A stretch of 64,000 nucleotides of DNA from Chitiniphilus eburneus (GCF_005048205.1 NZ_SUMF01000001.1:62001-126000), one strand, 5' to 3'; positions 17,359-24,833 are shown, counted from the first letter of the stretch. Numbers and translations are program-made. Notes: a model not told the origin generated them from the sequence alone.

Positions 17359-17856
17359 ATGAAGGCTACGACGCTTGCACTCGCCGCCGCCGCCCTGCTG
17401 GGTGCCGCCTCCGCCAATGCTGCCGTGTACCAGCACAGCGCCAACATCCAGAGCAATGGCGCCTGGGCATCCACGCTGCTCGGCAGCAGCGCCAACCAAT
17501 TCAGCCTGTCCGCCCCCGGCCAGTATGAATTCAGCTTCGAATTGACCCCCAACGCGGGCAGCGCTTCGCTCGCCTCGCTACAAGCAGTGCTGCGCAAGAT
17601 CTCCGGTCCCGGCCCGTTCATCGAGCAATTGACCAGCAGCAATGTGGGCAACAATAGCTTTGCCGGTTCTTTCACCTTCAATAATGACGGTGGTCCCGGT
17701 CTGTTCGACTTCTATCTGGCATTCACCAACTACGCCCCGTGGCAAGGCACGCTTAATTACAGTGTGTCGCCGGTGCCGGAACCTGCCACCCTGGCGCTGT
17801 TCGGCCTGGGCGCCGCAGGCGTGGCTTGGCGTCGCCGCAAGCAACGCGGCGAATAA
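17359..17856 (+). CDS. PEP-CTERM sorting domain protein
   Basis: The 165-residue protein has a Sec signal peptide (about residues 1-21, ending SANA), a short beta-rich exported domain and a C-terminal tripartite sorting tag: VPEP, a hydrophobic helix (ATLALFGLGAAGVAW) and a basic RRRKQR tail. Proteins of this type are processed by an exosortase (EpsH/XrtA family), which is not in this window, and are linked to exopolysaccharide or biofilm. The exported domain itself is not recognised. Ribosome site ACGAGGATACGC precedes the ATG. Confidence 0.9.
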   Translation: MKATTLALAAAALLGAASANAAVYQHSANIQSNGAWASTLLGSSANQFSLSAPGQYEFSFELTPNAGSASLASLQAVLRKISGPGPFIEQLTSSNVGNNSFAGSFTFNNDGGPGLFDFYLAFTNYAPWQGTLNYSVSPVPEPATLALFGLGAAGVAWRRRKQRGE

Positions 17857-17875
17857 GCTGGCGGTTGCGTAATAG

Positions 17876-17906
17876 GAAACGGCCCTGTGGGGCCGTTTTC
17901 GTTTTG
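17876..17906 (+). terminator. Rho-independent terminator of PEP-CTERM gene
   Basis: An ACGGCCC / GGGCCGT stem with a TGTG loop is followed by TTTCGTTTT. It lies 22 bases past the stop codon. Confidence 0.85.
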
Positions 17907-18049
17907 GCAGACGCAGCAGCACCGCCTTGCATCGAGCGCAACTGATAAATCCCGCACCGGGTGTGGCCAGACGTACAGAATTCAGGCCACAGCCTGGAAA
18001 AGCGCGGCTGGAGCCCCCACAAACAGCCGCGTGGGCTTTCTTCGCAATT

Positions 18050-19120
18050 CTAGATCTGGCCGAGGAACCAGCTCACGATATAGAAGTGATCTTCGAACAG
18101 GCTGGCTTCCATACGATTGAATTCGAACAACGGCACCCATTGCGCCCGATCCGCATCGTCACCGCCGCGCACTTTGGGCAATCCTTCGCCGGTCGGCGCC
18201 AGTTCGATCAGGAATGCATGGGTAATGGTACGGCCCCGCAGCGAGCGCTGCGGATGATCGAACACGCGGCTGGCGCGGATCGATCCGGCCAGCACTGGCG
18301 ATGGCACTTTCAGGCGTGTTTCTTCCTTCAGTTCGCGGATCACGGCATCCCGGATCGGCTCGTCCTGGTTGACGAAACCGCCGGGCAATGCCCATAACCC
18401 CTTGCCCGGCATGCCCCGGCGACGCACCAGCAGGATATGCCCGGAATGAATCACCACCGCATCCACGGTAACGAAAGTCGGTGGGTAAGGTGCCCCGGCC
18501 CAGGACTGGCGGAATGCCTGGAGGAAGCGTTGCTCCGCCGCCAACTGGGCATAGACATCGCGTTCGCGAAAGCGTAGCAGCCAATCGTAGACAGCGGCTG
18601 GCAGATCGTTACGGCATGCGCCAAAACGCGCGCCATCGTCATTGAACAGCGCTTCGCGGATACGCCCCGCATCGATGGCGCTCAGTTCCTCCACCGGTTC
18701 GCGCTGCCACTGCGGGAACAGATCGAGGTAATGCCCGGCCCGCGCCCGGCCATTGCCCGGCGGCGATCCGACAATGCCTACGCGGAACTCCGCTGCCCGA
18801 TGCCCTAGGCTGGCGGTATCCACCGCGATCACCTTGTCGACGAGGTTCTGCACCTCGGTCACCCATTGCTGATCGTTGTACATGCGGTCGGAACAACCGA
18901 CGACGAATACCCGATTCTGCCAAGCCGTCGGCAGCGCCGCGCGCAGCATCGCCTCGCGCTCGGCCAGCGTGAACGGGTTCCGCGGGCTGACGGCCTGCCG
19001 GGCGGAACCGCAGATCACGATCACCCGTCCGGCCTGCGCCAATGCTTCCTCAATCACTTTGAGGTGCCCAAGGTGCACGGGCTGGAAGCGCCCGATGAAT
19101 ACGAGATAGTCGTATTTCAT
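18050..19120 (-). CDS. Bifunctional NMN adenylyltransferase / Nudix hydrolase
   Basis: The 356-residue protein joins two enzymes. Residues 1-180 are a NadM-type nucleotidyltransferase (FIGRFQPVHLGHL with the HxGH motif at about 16-19, and SPPGNGRARAGHY). Residues 212-350 are a Nudix domain with the box GGFVNQDEPIRDAVIRELKEE (about 247-267). NadM makes NAD from NMN and ATP; the Nudix part of homologs usually acts on ADP-ribose, yielding ribose 5-phosphate and AMP. It lies 59 bases downstream of nadA on the same strand, so the pair probably forms a NAD operon. Confidence 0.92.
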   Translation of the reverse strand: MKYDYLVFIGRFQPVHLGHLKVIEEALAQAGRVIVICGSARQAVSPRNPFTLAEREAMLRAALPTAWQNRVFVVGCSDRMYNDQQWVTEVQNLVDKVIAVDTASLGHRAAEFRVGIVGSPPGNGRARAGHYLDLFPQWQREPVEELSAIDAGRIREALFNDDGARFGACRNDLPAAVYDWLLRFRERDVYAQLAAEQRFLQAFRQSWAGAPYPPTFVTVDAVVIHSGHILLVRRRGMPGKGLWALPGGFVNQDEPIRDAVIRELKEETRLKVPSPVLAGSIRASRVFDHPQRSLRGRTITHAFLIELAPTGEGLPKVRGGDDADRAQWVPLFEFNRMEASLFEDHFYIVSWFLGQI

Positions 19121-19179
19121 GTGACAGCCTGCTCCTGGATGACCCGGTGGCGGACGCTAGGCCCGCCTGCCGAGGCGAC

Positions 19180-20094
19180 CTACTGGTAGTAGCGCTGGGA
19201 AAATTCGAGCATGCGTTCAATCGGCGCACGCGCGGCATCCATCTGCGCTGGAGTCAGGTAATCGATCACCGTGCCCTGCCCCGCCTGGGCGCGCTTCACC
19301 GCCTCAATGGTGTTCATCTTCATGTACGGACACTGGTTGCATTGGCAACCAGCATAGATCGGCGCCTGTTCGATGTTCAGGTCCGGCCGCGCCTGGCGCA
19401 TGTTGTAGAGGATGCCATCCTCGGTCGCGACGAAGATCACCGCATCAGGTTCACGCTCGAACTCCCTGACCCACTTGAGCATGCCGGAGGTCGAGCCCAC
19501 GTAATCCGCCAATTGCAGTACCGGCAACGGGCTTTCCGGGTGGGCGATCAGGTAACGTGCGCCCGGCACGGCGGCAAATGCCTCGTCCAGTGCCGCCTGG
19601 TTGAATTTATCGTGCACTTCGCACACGGCAGACCACAACGGCATGTCGTAGCCGTACTGGAAGTTCAGATAGGCGCCCATGTTGCGGTCGGGCGAGAAGA
19701 TCACCTGCTTACCGTCGGCATAGAGCTGGGCGATGATGTCGTCCACGTTGCGGCTGGTGACGATCCAGTCGGACAACGCCTTGTGCTCGGCTGAGCTATT
19801 GATGTAGCTGACGTGCACGTGGTCGGGGTATGACTCGCGCCAACGCCGCAGCGCGTCGACATCGGTCTGGGTCACCAATGAACAGGTCGAGCCGCGATCC
19901 GGTAACACCACCGTGGCATTCGGATTGAGTATCTTGGCGGTTTCGGCCATGAAGCGGACACCGGCAAATACGATGATGTCCGCTTCGGCGTCGCGGGCGA
20001 ACAGCGATAGTTCCAGGCTATCGCCCACTTTGTCGGCCATTTGCTGGATTTCAGGCTGGGTATAGTAATGCGCAAGCGTGACAACGCGAGACAT
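19180..20094 (-). CDS. nadA: Quinolinate synthase NadA
   Basis: The 304-residue protein condenses iminoaspartate with dihydroxyacetone phosphate to quinolinate using a [4Fe-4S] cluster. It shows LAHYYTQPEIQQMADKVGDSL, the family SPDRNMGAYL segment, HPES, STSGMLKWVREF and the C-terminal GCQCNQCPYMKMNTIE. Candidate cluster Cys are in GSTCSLV, SAVCEVHDK and the CNQC segment. The ATG at 20094 has a perfect GGAGGAAAT site; a 58-codon in-frame extension upstream has no family similarity. With this start the protein is shorter than the 340-380 residues usual in betaproteobacteria. Confidence 0.93.
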   Translation of the reverse strand: MSRVVTLAHYYTQPEIQQMADKVGDSLELSLFARDAEADIIVFAGVRFMAETAKILNPNATVVLPDRGSTCSLVTQTDVDALRRWRESYPDHVHVSYINSSAEHKALSDWIVTSRNVDDIIAQLYADGKQVIFSPDRNMGAYLNFQYGYDMPLWSAVCEVHDKFNQAALDEAFAAVPGARYLIAHPESPLPVLQLADYVGSTSGMLKWVREFEREPDAVIFVATEDGILYNMRQARPDLNIEQAPIYAGCQCNQCPYMKMNTIEAVKRAQAGQGTVIDYLTPAQMDAARAPIERMLEFSQRYYQ

Positions 20095-20261
20095 GGGATT
20101 TCCTCCATGCAAAGCCCACGGGCTCACCCCGCGGGGATCGTGATCGGTAACGACAACTAAGTCTTTGTCCGGACAGGATTTCCCGATTGCGAATCCCGCA
20201 ACCGCCCGCCAGTGGCGAACATCATACGCCGCTCCAGCGCGATTTTCCTCTGCTTCGGGTG

Positions 20262-20290
20262 TTGACAAGGGATGGGCGGCTCACCATAAT
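20262..20290 (+). promoter_or_regulatory. Sigma-70 promoter of tRNA-Gly/tRNA-Cys
   Basis: A perfect -35 TTGACA (20262-20267) is followed by a 17-base spacer and -10 CATAAT (20285-20290). The first tRNA begins 28 bases downstream. The pair is close to consensus, as expected for stable RNA genes. Confidence 0.88.
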
Positions 20291-20318
20291 GCGCCTCTCT
20301 GTTGCAGCACATGACAGC

Positions 20319-20394
20319 GCGGGAATAGCTCAGTTGGTAGAGCGCAACCTTGCCAAGGTTGAGGTCGCGAGTTCGAGCCTCGTTTCCCGCTCCA
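20319..20394 (+). tRNA. tRNA-Gly (GCC)
   Basis: The 76-base gene folds as a full cloverleaf: GCGGGAA pairs with TTTCCCGC at the acceptor stem, the D-arm is GCTCAGTTGGTAGAGC, the T-arm contains GTTCGAG, and CCA is encoded. The anticodon GCC is at 20352-20354 in the loop TTGCCAA. A strong promoter lies upstream and a hairpin terminator downstream. Confidence 0.97.
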
Positions 20395-20398
20395 ATTC

Positions 20399-20433
20399 CA
20401 AAAAAGGGAAAGTGAATCACTTTCCCTTTTTTC
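20399..20433 (+). terminator. Hairpin between tRNA-Gly and tRNA-Cys
   Basis: A long A-rich/T-rich stem (AAAAAGGGAAAGTG with CACTTTCCCTTTTTT, three-base loop) lies five bases after tRNA-Gly. It looks like a strong rho-independent terminator, yet tRNA-Cys begins only a few bases later, so it may be partial or mainly a processing element. Confidence 0.75.
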
Positions 20434-20440
20434 CAGCTTC

Positions 20441-20514
20441 GGCGGGGTAGCAAAATGGTTATGCAGCGGATTGCAAATCCGTCTATGCCGGTTCGATTCC
20501 GACCCCCGCCTCCA
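20441..20514 (+). tRNA. tRNA-Cys (GCA)
   Basis: The 74-base gene has an acceptor stem GGCGGGG / CCCCGCC, a D-arm containing AAATGGTTA, an anticodon loop TTGCAAA with GCA at 20473-20475, a T-arm GGTTCGATTCC and an encoded CCA. No promoter of its own is evident, so it is probably transcribed with tRNA-Gly. Confidence 0.96.
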
Positions 20515-20517
20515 AAC

Positions 20518-20550
20518 GCAAAGCCCTGATCCTTCAGGGCTTTTTGCTTT
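20518..20550 (+). terminator. Rho-independent terminator of tRNA-Cys
   Basis: An AAGCCCTGA / TTCAGGGCTT stem with a three-base loop is followed by TTTGCTTTT, directly after the tRNA. Confidence 0.88.
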
Positions 20551-20836
20551 TGCGTGCCCTCCTCCCTTACTCCCTCGCCACGCTTCAGGTCCGGATGAAC
20601 TGCGAACCGAAGCCCCCTCACCGTACGCGTCAACCAGCAGTGGTTCACGCTCCCGTGGAACGATTTGTTTCTCTTTTTGTGCCATCGGTGCTGCCCTTCC
20701 ACCTTGGGCACTCGACCTGTAGCGCCACTGAATTCCCGCACCACCTTGGTATTTCCATTTCCCATTCAAAATTGGCGGTACGGCACGGCTTAGCTTAATT
20801 GACTGCCGCGCCATTCATTCGGCCAATGGGGGAAAT
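20551..20836. other. Non-coding stretch upstream of the tail locus regulator
   Basis: No supported gene is seen on either strand between the tRNA terminator and the regulator. Open frames in the region lack ribosome sites and known family features. No copy of the tRNA-Cys 3' end that could be an attachment site was found here or at the far end of the tail locus. Confidence 0.45.
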
Positions 20837-21274
20837 ATGCTTAAATCGATCGACAGCAAATTGCGCGCCTGGGCAATCTGGTCCTTGATTCGCGAAGATG
20901 GCGGCAGCGGCTATGTGCAATTCAGCTATCGCGAGCGCAGCGGCGGTGGCGATTGTCGCAGCTATGCACCCAGCGATGCCGACGGGGTTATCGTCGTCAG
21001 CGGCTGCGATGGGCGTGAGCAGGTAATCGATTATGAAGAAATCCGCACCCTCGATGCGCTGATTCACAGCAAGCTGTCTCTTTCCAGCCGGCAGTTGTTC
21101 AAGGTGTGGTATCTCGGGCGGGGCACCACCCGGCAGCGGGCGGAACAGATGAGCTGCTCGGAAAAAACGGCGTTTCGCCATCTCGACCGGAGCCACCATG
21201 AATTGGAGAAATTATTGCTCGAGCAACGATATGGATCACGCAGTGTGTCTTCCCATGATGGAATTCAGTACTGA
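20837..21274 (+). CDS. Antiterminator-like or late-gene regulator of the tail locus
   Basis: The 145-residue protein is not recognised with certainty. Its C-terminal half has a helix-turn-helix-like stretch (LSLSSRQLFKVWYLG, then TTRQRAEQMSCSEKTAFRHLDRSHHELEKLL, about residues 81-130) that resembles phage late regulators of the Q/RinA/ArpU kind. A GGGGGAAAT ribosome site precedes the ATG. It stands just before two consecutive terminator-like hairpins and the tail genes, which is where a Q-type antiterminator would act. A sigma-like or plain DNA-binding activator is the alternative. It is the only regulatory gene in the locus. Confidence 0.55.
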   Translation: MLKSIDSKLRAWAIWSLIREDGGSGYVQFSYRERSGGGDCRSYAPSDADGVIVVSGCDGREQVIDYEEIRTLDALIHSKLSLSSRQLFKVWYLGRGTTRQRAEQMSCSEKTAFRHLDRSHHELEKLLLEQRYGSRSVSSHDGIQY

Positions 21275-21282
21275 TATCCCCC

Positions 21283-21330
21283 TTCTGCCCCCTGTGACAG
21301 TGGATTGATAAGATTCTGCTACGGTGAACA
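21283..21330 (+). promoter_or_regulatory. Possible late promoter region of the tail locus
   Basis: Between the regulator and the first hairpin are GTGACA and TTGATA elements and an extended -10-like TGCTACGGT. The spacing of the pairs is not ideal. The position, just upstream of tandem terminators, is where a phage late promoter with an antiterminator loading site would be expected. This is inference from layout. Confidence 0.3.
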
Positions 21331-21346
21331 AAGTTGTGCTCACACG

Positions 21347-21382
21347 AAACCCCTGATCAATCGATCGGGGGTTTTGTTTTTT
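21347..21382 (+). terminator. First terminator upstream of the tail genes
   Basis: An AACCCCTGATC / GATCGGGGGTT stem with a four-base loop is followed by TTGTTTTTT. It is a strong rho-independent terminator placed ahead of, not behind, the structural genes, so tail expression would need read-through. Confidence 0.85.
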
Positions 21383-21479
21383 AATTGAATCCAATAAATG
21401 GAATTCGGCCTCGAATTGTGCAATCTGTTCACCGCCAATAGCAAGGCTGCATGCCGCGCGTTTCGAAAAATCCCACCCG

Positions 21480-21508
21480 GCCCCGCCTTGTGCGGGGCTT
21501 TGTCTTTC
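21480..21508 (+). terminator. Second hairpin with U-tract before the tail genes
   Basis: A perfect GCCCCGC / GCGGGGC stem with a five-base loop is followed by TTTGTCTTT, then AGGAGG and the first small open frame. It is the first of a set of very similar hairpins at gene junctions of this locus (also at 22397, 24010, 31855 and 33323). Confidence 0.75.
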
Positions 21509-21518
21509 AGGAGGCAAC

Positions 21519-21647
21519 ATGCCTGCTCGCAATACATCGCCCCCTCGTTCCGTGGCGGGCTTCGTGCCGCATCCAGTCGAGGGGGCCTTCGCACCTGGCC
21601 GCATCGCGGCCTGGCAATGGTCGAGGATCGCGCCATGCATACGCTGA
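21519..21647 (+). CDS. Small open reading frame with strong ribosome site, 42 residues
   Basis: The ATG at 21519 follows CAGGAGGCAAC, the best ribosome site at this end of the locus. It encodes 42 residues with several Arg and Pro (starts MPARNTSPPRSVAGF) and ends at TGA 21645-21647, 13 bases inside the next gene in another frame. It may be a leader peptide coupling translation into the tail completion gene or a real small tail protein. No family is recognised. Confidence 0.45.
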   Translation: MPARNTSPPRSVAGFVPHPVEGAFAPGRIAAWQWSRIAPCIR

Positions 21648-22225
21648 CGGCCATTCGGCAGGCGCTGGTTGCACGCCTGCGCGACCAGACTGCGGCAGGC
21701 CCGCGCGTCTGGGGGAACCGTAGCCAGGCGATTGCCGATACCGACTTGCCCGCACTACGGGTGCGGGTGACGAGCCGCATGACGCATTCCAACAGCGACA
21801 TCCCGAGCGCAACGCACGACGGCCAGTTTGCCCTGGCCATCGTCGTGGCAGACGGTACCGGTGCCGAGGATCAGGCCGAAGCACTGCTGGATGAAGTGGA
21901 ACGTGTGCTGGTTCGTCACCCCACGCTCAACGGGCTGCTAGCGACGCCGTTGCGAGCAACGCAGCTTCAGGTGGCAAGCGAGGGCGCCCGCCTGGTCTAC
22001 ACGCAGGATTTGTGCGCCACCTGGCACGAAGAACCCTTTGCCGAACTGGACGTAACCGAGCCGCATACCACACCCGCATTCGGCGATTTCACCCACTTGC
22101 ATGCCGATCTGGACACCCAGCCGTTCAGCGGCGCCACCGAACACATCCGATGGCTGGTCGCCGACTACGCCGACAGCCTTCCAGACGCGCAAATCGAGTA
22201 CCACCCACCAGGACCCGCCCCATGA
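21635..22225 (+). CDS. Mu gp37-like tail completion/terminator protein
   Basis: The 196-residue protein begins MHTLTAIRQALVARLRDQ and has DTDLPALRVRVTSRMTHSNSD and ATHDGQFALAIVVADGTGAEDQAEALLDEVERVL, typical of the Mu gp37 and tail-terminator-like family that closes the top of a contractile tail. It immediately precedes the DUF2635 and sheath genes, as in Mu. The start at 21635 has GAGGATC upstream; ATG 21617 is an alternative. Longer extensions upstream are not family-like. Its stop overlaps the next start (ATGA). Confidence 0.7.
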   Translation: MHTLTAIRQALVARLRDQTAAGPRVWGNRSQAIADTDLPALRVRVTSRMTHSNSDIPSATHDGQFALAIVVADGTGAEDQAEALLDEVERVLVRHPTLNGLLATPLRATQLQVASEGARLVYTQDLCATWHEEPFAELDVTEPHTTPAFGDFTHLHADLDTQPFSGATEHIRWLVADYADSLPDAQIEYHPPGPAP

Positions 22226-22419
22226 AAACCCGCATCAAGCCTCGGGCCTCGACGCTGAGCGTCTTGCTGCCCGACGGCAGCGGCACGCTGCCGCCCGATG
22301 GACTCGCCGTCCATCTCGACACGTATTGGCACCGGCGCATCGCCGACGGCGACGTGATCGTCGTCGCGACCAAGCCGCAGACCAATGCCAAAACCCGCCC
22401 CGCCACCCGCGGGGCTTAG
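22222..22419 (+). CDS. DUF2635 family protein (Mu gp38-like)
   Basis: The 65-residue protein has the DUF2635 pattern: basic start MKTRIKPRASTLSVLLPDGSG, then LPPDGLAVHLDTYWHRRIADGDV. Mu-type tail loci carry this small protein just before the sheath gene. Its role is not established. A hairpin with a T-run overlaps its 3' end. Confidence 0.8.
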   Translation: MKTRIKPRASTLSVLLPDGSGTLPPDGLAVHLDTYWHRRIADGDVIVVATKPQTNAKTRPATRGA

Positions 22420-22425
22420 TTTTTT
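22397..22425 (+). repeat. Intra-operon hairpin with U-tract before sheath gene
   Basis: GCCCCGC / GCGGGGC arms, identical to the hairpin at 21480, with a five-base loop, are followed by TTAGTTTTTT and then the GTGGAGTAAG ribosome site of the sheath gene. It overlaps the last codons of the DUF2635 gene. Confidence 0.75.
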
Positions 22426-22440
22426 CAGTGGAGTAAGCAA

Positions 22441-23913
22441 ATGCCGGAAAACATCAGTTTCAACGCCATCCCCGTCGATATCCGCACCCCAGGCCAATAT
22501 ATCGAAATCGACCATACCAAGGCCGTACGCGGCCTGCCGACACAGGATCGCCGCCTGCTGCTGCTGGGCCAGCGCTTGGCCGGCGGCACCGTGGTCGCGA
22601 ACGTGCCGACGCAGATCAGCAACGCTGATCAGGCCGCCGGCTATTTTGGCCGTGGCTCGATGCTGCATCGCATGGTGCTCGCCGCCAAAGCCGCCAACAG
22701 TACTACCGCGATGTGGGCCATCGCCGTGGACGATCTGGAAGCGGGCGTCGCCGCCAGTGGCACGCTGACCCTGACCGGGTCGGCCACCGCCAGCGGTATC
22801 CTCGCGCTCTACGTGGCTGGCCAGCGCGTGCAGGTCGGCGTGGCCCAGGGTGACGCCGCCGCCACAATCGCCACCAAGGTGGTTGCTGCGGTCGCCGCCA
22901 ATGTTGATTTGCCGGTGACAGCCGCCGCGACCACCGGCGTGATCACCCTCACCGCCCGCCACAAGGGCCTGAACGGCAACGGCATCGATCTGCGCCTGAA
23001 CTACTACAGCGACGACACCACGCCGGTTGGTCTTACCGCCGTCATCGCAGCCATGTCGGGTGGCACCGGCAACCCGGATATCGCCCCGGCGATTGCCGCC
23101 ATCGGCGACGACCAGTACTACAGCATCGTCGCGCCATATACCGATACCGCCACGCTGGCCGCGCTGGAAGCCATGCTCGACGCCAAGTGGGGCCCGATGC
23201 AGCAACGCACCGGCCACGTGTTCGCCGGCATGGTCGCCACCCACGCTTCGCTGACCACCTTCGGCGCCGGCCGCAATAGCGCGCATGTTTCGGTGCTGGG
23301 CATCCATGACACCCCGACGCCGGCGTGGGAGTTCGCCGCATCGTGGGCGGGCGTCTGCGAATACTACGGCGCCATCGACCCCGCGCGTCCGTTGCAGACC
23401 CTGCCGGTGCCGGGCCTGCTGGCGCCGCAACTGAAGAGCCGCTTCACCCGCACCGAACGCGATCTGCTGCTGCGTTCCGGCATCAGCACCGTGATCTACG
23501 GCAGCGATGGCGCGGCACTGATCGAGCGCGTGATCACCACCTACCAGAAGAACCCGTTCGGCGTGGCCGACATCAGCCTGCTCGACCTGGAAACCAAGTG
23601 GACGGTGGATTACATCCGCTACGCCGTGCGCGCCCGCATCGCGCTGCGCTATCCGCGCCACAAGCTGGCCAACGATGGTAGCAACTACGCGCCGGGCCAG
23701 GCCATCGTCACCCCGGTGATCCTGCGCGCCGAACTGCTGTCGCTGTTCCGCGAGCTGGAGGAAGCAGGCCTGGTGGAGAACTTCGACCAGTTCAAGGAAG
23801 ACTTGCTGGTGGTGCGCAGCAACAGCGACCCCAACCGCGTCAATGCAGTGATCCCACCGGACGTGGTCAATCAGTTCCGCGTGTTCGCCGCGGCGGTGCA
23901 ATACCTGCTCTGA
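22441..23913 (+). CDS. Contractile tail sheath protein (Mu gpL-like)
   Basis: The 490-residue protein is the contractile sheath subunit. It begins MPENISFNAIPVDIRTPGQYIEID and has RRLLLLGQRLAGGT, a variable surface domain (about residues 100-200, ASGTLTLTGSATASGIL) and the conserved C-terminal region with YQKNPFGVADISLLDLETKWTVDYIR and a terminal RVFAAAVQYLL. Length matches Mu gpL. It is followed by a 144-base gap and the tube gene. Sheath contraction drives the tube through a target envelope. Confidence 0.92.
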   Translation: MPENISFNAIPVDIRTPGQYIEIDHTKAVRGLPTQDRRLLLLGQRLAGGTVVANVPTQISNADQAAGYFGRGSMLHRMVLAAKAANSTTAMWAIAVDDLEAGVAASGTLTLTGSATASGILALYVAGQRVQVGVAQGDAAATIATKVVAAVAANVDLPVTAAATTGVITLTARHKGLNGNGIDLRLNYYSDDTTPVGLTAVIAAMSGGTGNPDIAPAIAAIGDDQYYSIVAPYTDTATLAALEAMLDAKWGPMQQRTGHVFAGMVATHASLTTFGAGRNSAHVSVLGIHDTPTPAWEFAASWAGVCEYYGAIDPARPLQTLPVPGLLAPQLKSRFTRTERDLLLRSGISTVIYGSDGAALIERVITTYQKNPFGVADISLLDLETKWTVDYIRYAVRARIALRYPRHKLANDGSNYAPGQAIVTPVILRAELLSLFRELEEAGLVENFDQFKEDLLVVRSNSDPNRVNAVIPPDVVNQFRVFAAAVQYLL

Positions 23914-24009
23914 CCCGCCATGCACTGAATGCCCCGACATGCCTCGGCACGGGGCGATGCATCGCGGCAGTTCGAGCCATCCGCATCAACCAGGGCTGAT
24001 GCCCTACCC

Positions 24010-24039
24010 GGCCCGCCTCGATGCGGGCCGCCTTTTTCA
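24010..24039 (+). repeat. Intra-operon hairpin with U-tract before tube gene
   Basis: GGCCCGC / GCGGGCC arms with a six-base loop are followed by GCCTTTTTC and then the CGGAGAATTCCCC ribosome region of the tube gene. Another GCCCCG / CGGGGC pair lies about 60 bases earlier in the same gap. Confidence 0.75.
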
Positions 24040-24057
24040 AGCAACGGAGAATTCCCC

Positions 24058-24423
24058 ATGGCAGGCAATACCCAGTTCGCAGGACGTGTATTCATCAGCA
24101 TCGACGGCTCGCGTCTGCGCAGCAAGTCCGGCGCCAAGCTCAATGTCGGCGGCGTCGAACGCACCCCGGTCGAGACCGATCTCGGCACCGTCGGCTACAC
24201 GGAAAAGGTGAAGACCCCGACCGTGGAATGCACCATCGTGCTGAGCCGCGATGTCGATCTGGTCGAATTCGGCCGTATCGTCGACACCAACCTCGTGTTC
24301 CAGACCGACATCGGCGCCACCTACGCCCTGCGCAACGCCTTCCTGACCGAACCGCCGGAGTTCACCGGCGGCGAAGGCGAAGTCACGCTGAAGTTCGCCG
24401 GCACTCACTGCGAAAAGGCCTAA
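24058..24423 (+). CDS. Tail tube protein (Mu gpM-like)
   Basis: The 121-residue protein forms the inner tube of the contractile tail. It has GRVFISIDGSRLRSKSGAKLNVGGVERTPVE near the N-terminus, a middle KTPTVECTIVLSRDVDLVEF and a C-terminal FTGGEGEVTLKFAGTHCEK, as in Mu gpM. Start ATG follows ACGGAGAATTCCCC. It directly precedes the tail chaperone gene (3 bases). Confidence 0.9.
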   Translation: MAGNTQFAGRVFISIDGSRLRSKSGAKLNVGGVERTPVETDLGTVGYTEKVKTPTVECTIVLSRDVDLVEFGRIVDTNLVFQTDIGATYALRNAFLTEPPEFTGGEGEVTLKFAGTHCEKA

Positions 24424-24426
24424 ACG

Positions 24427-24833
24427 ATGAACCAGGATATCCAGTTTCCCCTCGTCGTCACCTTGAGCAAACCGTTGCGCTTCGGTGAGGAGGACATCAC
24501 CGAACTGCGCCTGCGCGAACCGTGCGCTGGCGATTTTCGCGTGCTGGCCAACCCGCAAGCCGTGCTGGCCAGCTCGCTTGATCTGGCCGCGGAACTCGCC
24601 GGCCTGCCGTCCAGCGTGCTCGACCGGCTGAACACGGATGACACCGAGGCCGTGGTCCGGGCGGTGAACCCTTTTTTGTTCTGGTTCCGCTGAACTGGCA
24701 GGACATGGCCGGCGACCTGGTGGTCGCCGGCGGCATCGCACCCTCGGAGGTCTGGGCGATGCGCTGGAGCGAGTTTCGCTTCTGGCATCACCAGGTGCTG
24801 CGGCTGAAGGGCACGGTGTCTGAGTCTGATTGA
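24427..24833 (+). CDS. Tail assembly chaperone with programmed -1 frameshift (Mu gp41/gp42-like)
   Basis: Unshifted, the frame 24427-24693 gives an 88-residue protein ending NPFLFWFR. A slippery heptamer T TTT TTG at 24672-24678 lies 12 bases before that stop. A -1 shift there continues to TGA 24831-24833 and adds 51 residues including WQDMAGDLVVAGG and VWAMRWSEFRFWHHQVLRL, the known extension of Mu-type and other contractile-tail chaperones. The total is about 135 residues. The two products guide tape-measure and tube assembly. The heptamer and the in-frame match are seen directly; the frameshift efficiency is not. Confidence 0.85.

Noticed and set aside
22165-23940. A 591-codon minus-strand frame across the sheath gene
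   Set aside because: It is the antisense of a clear sheath gene with conserved motifs; its own translation is rich in His, Gln and Arg without any recognisable domain.
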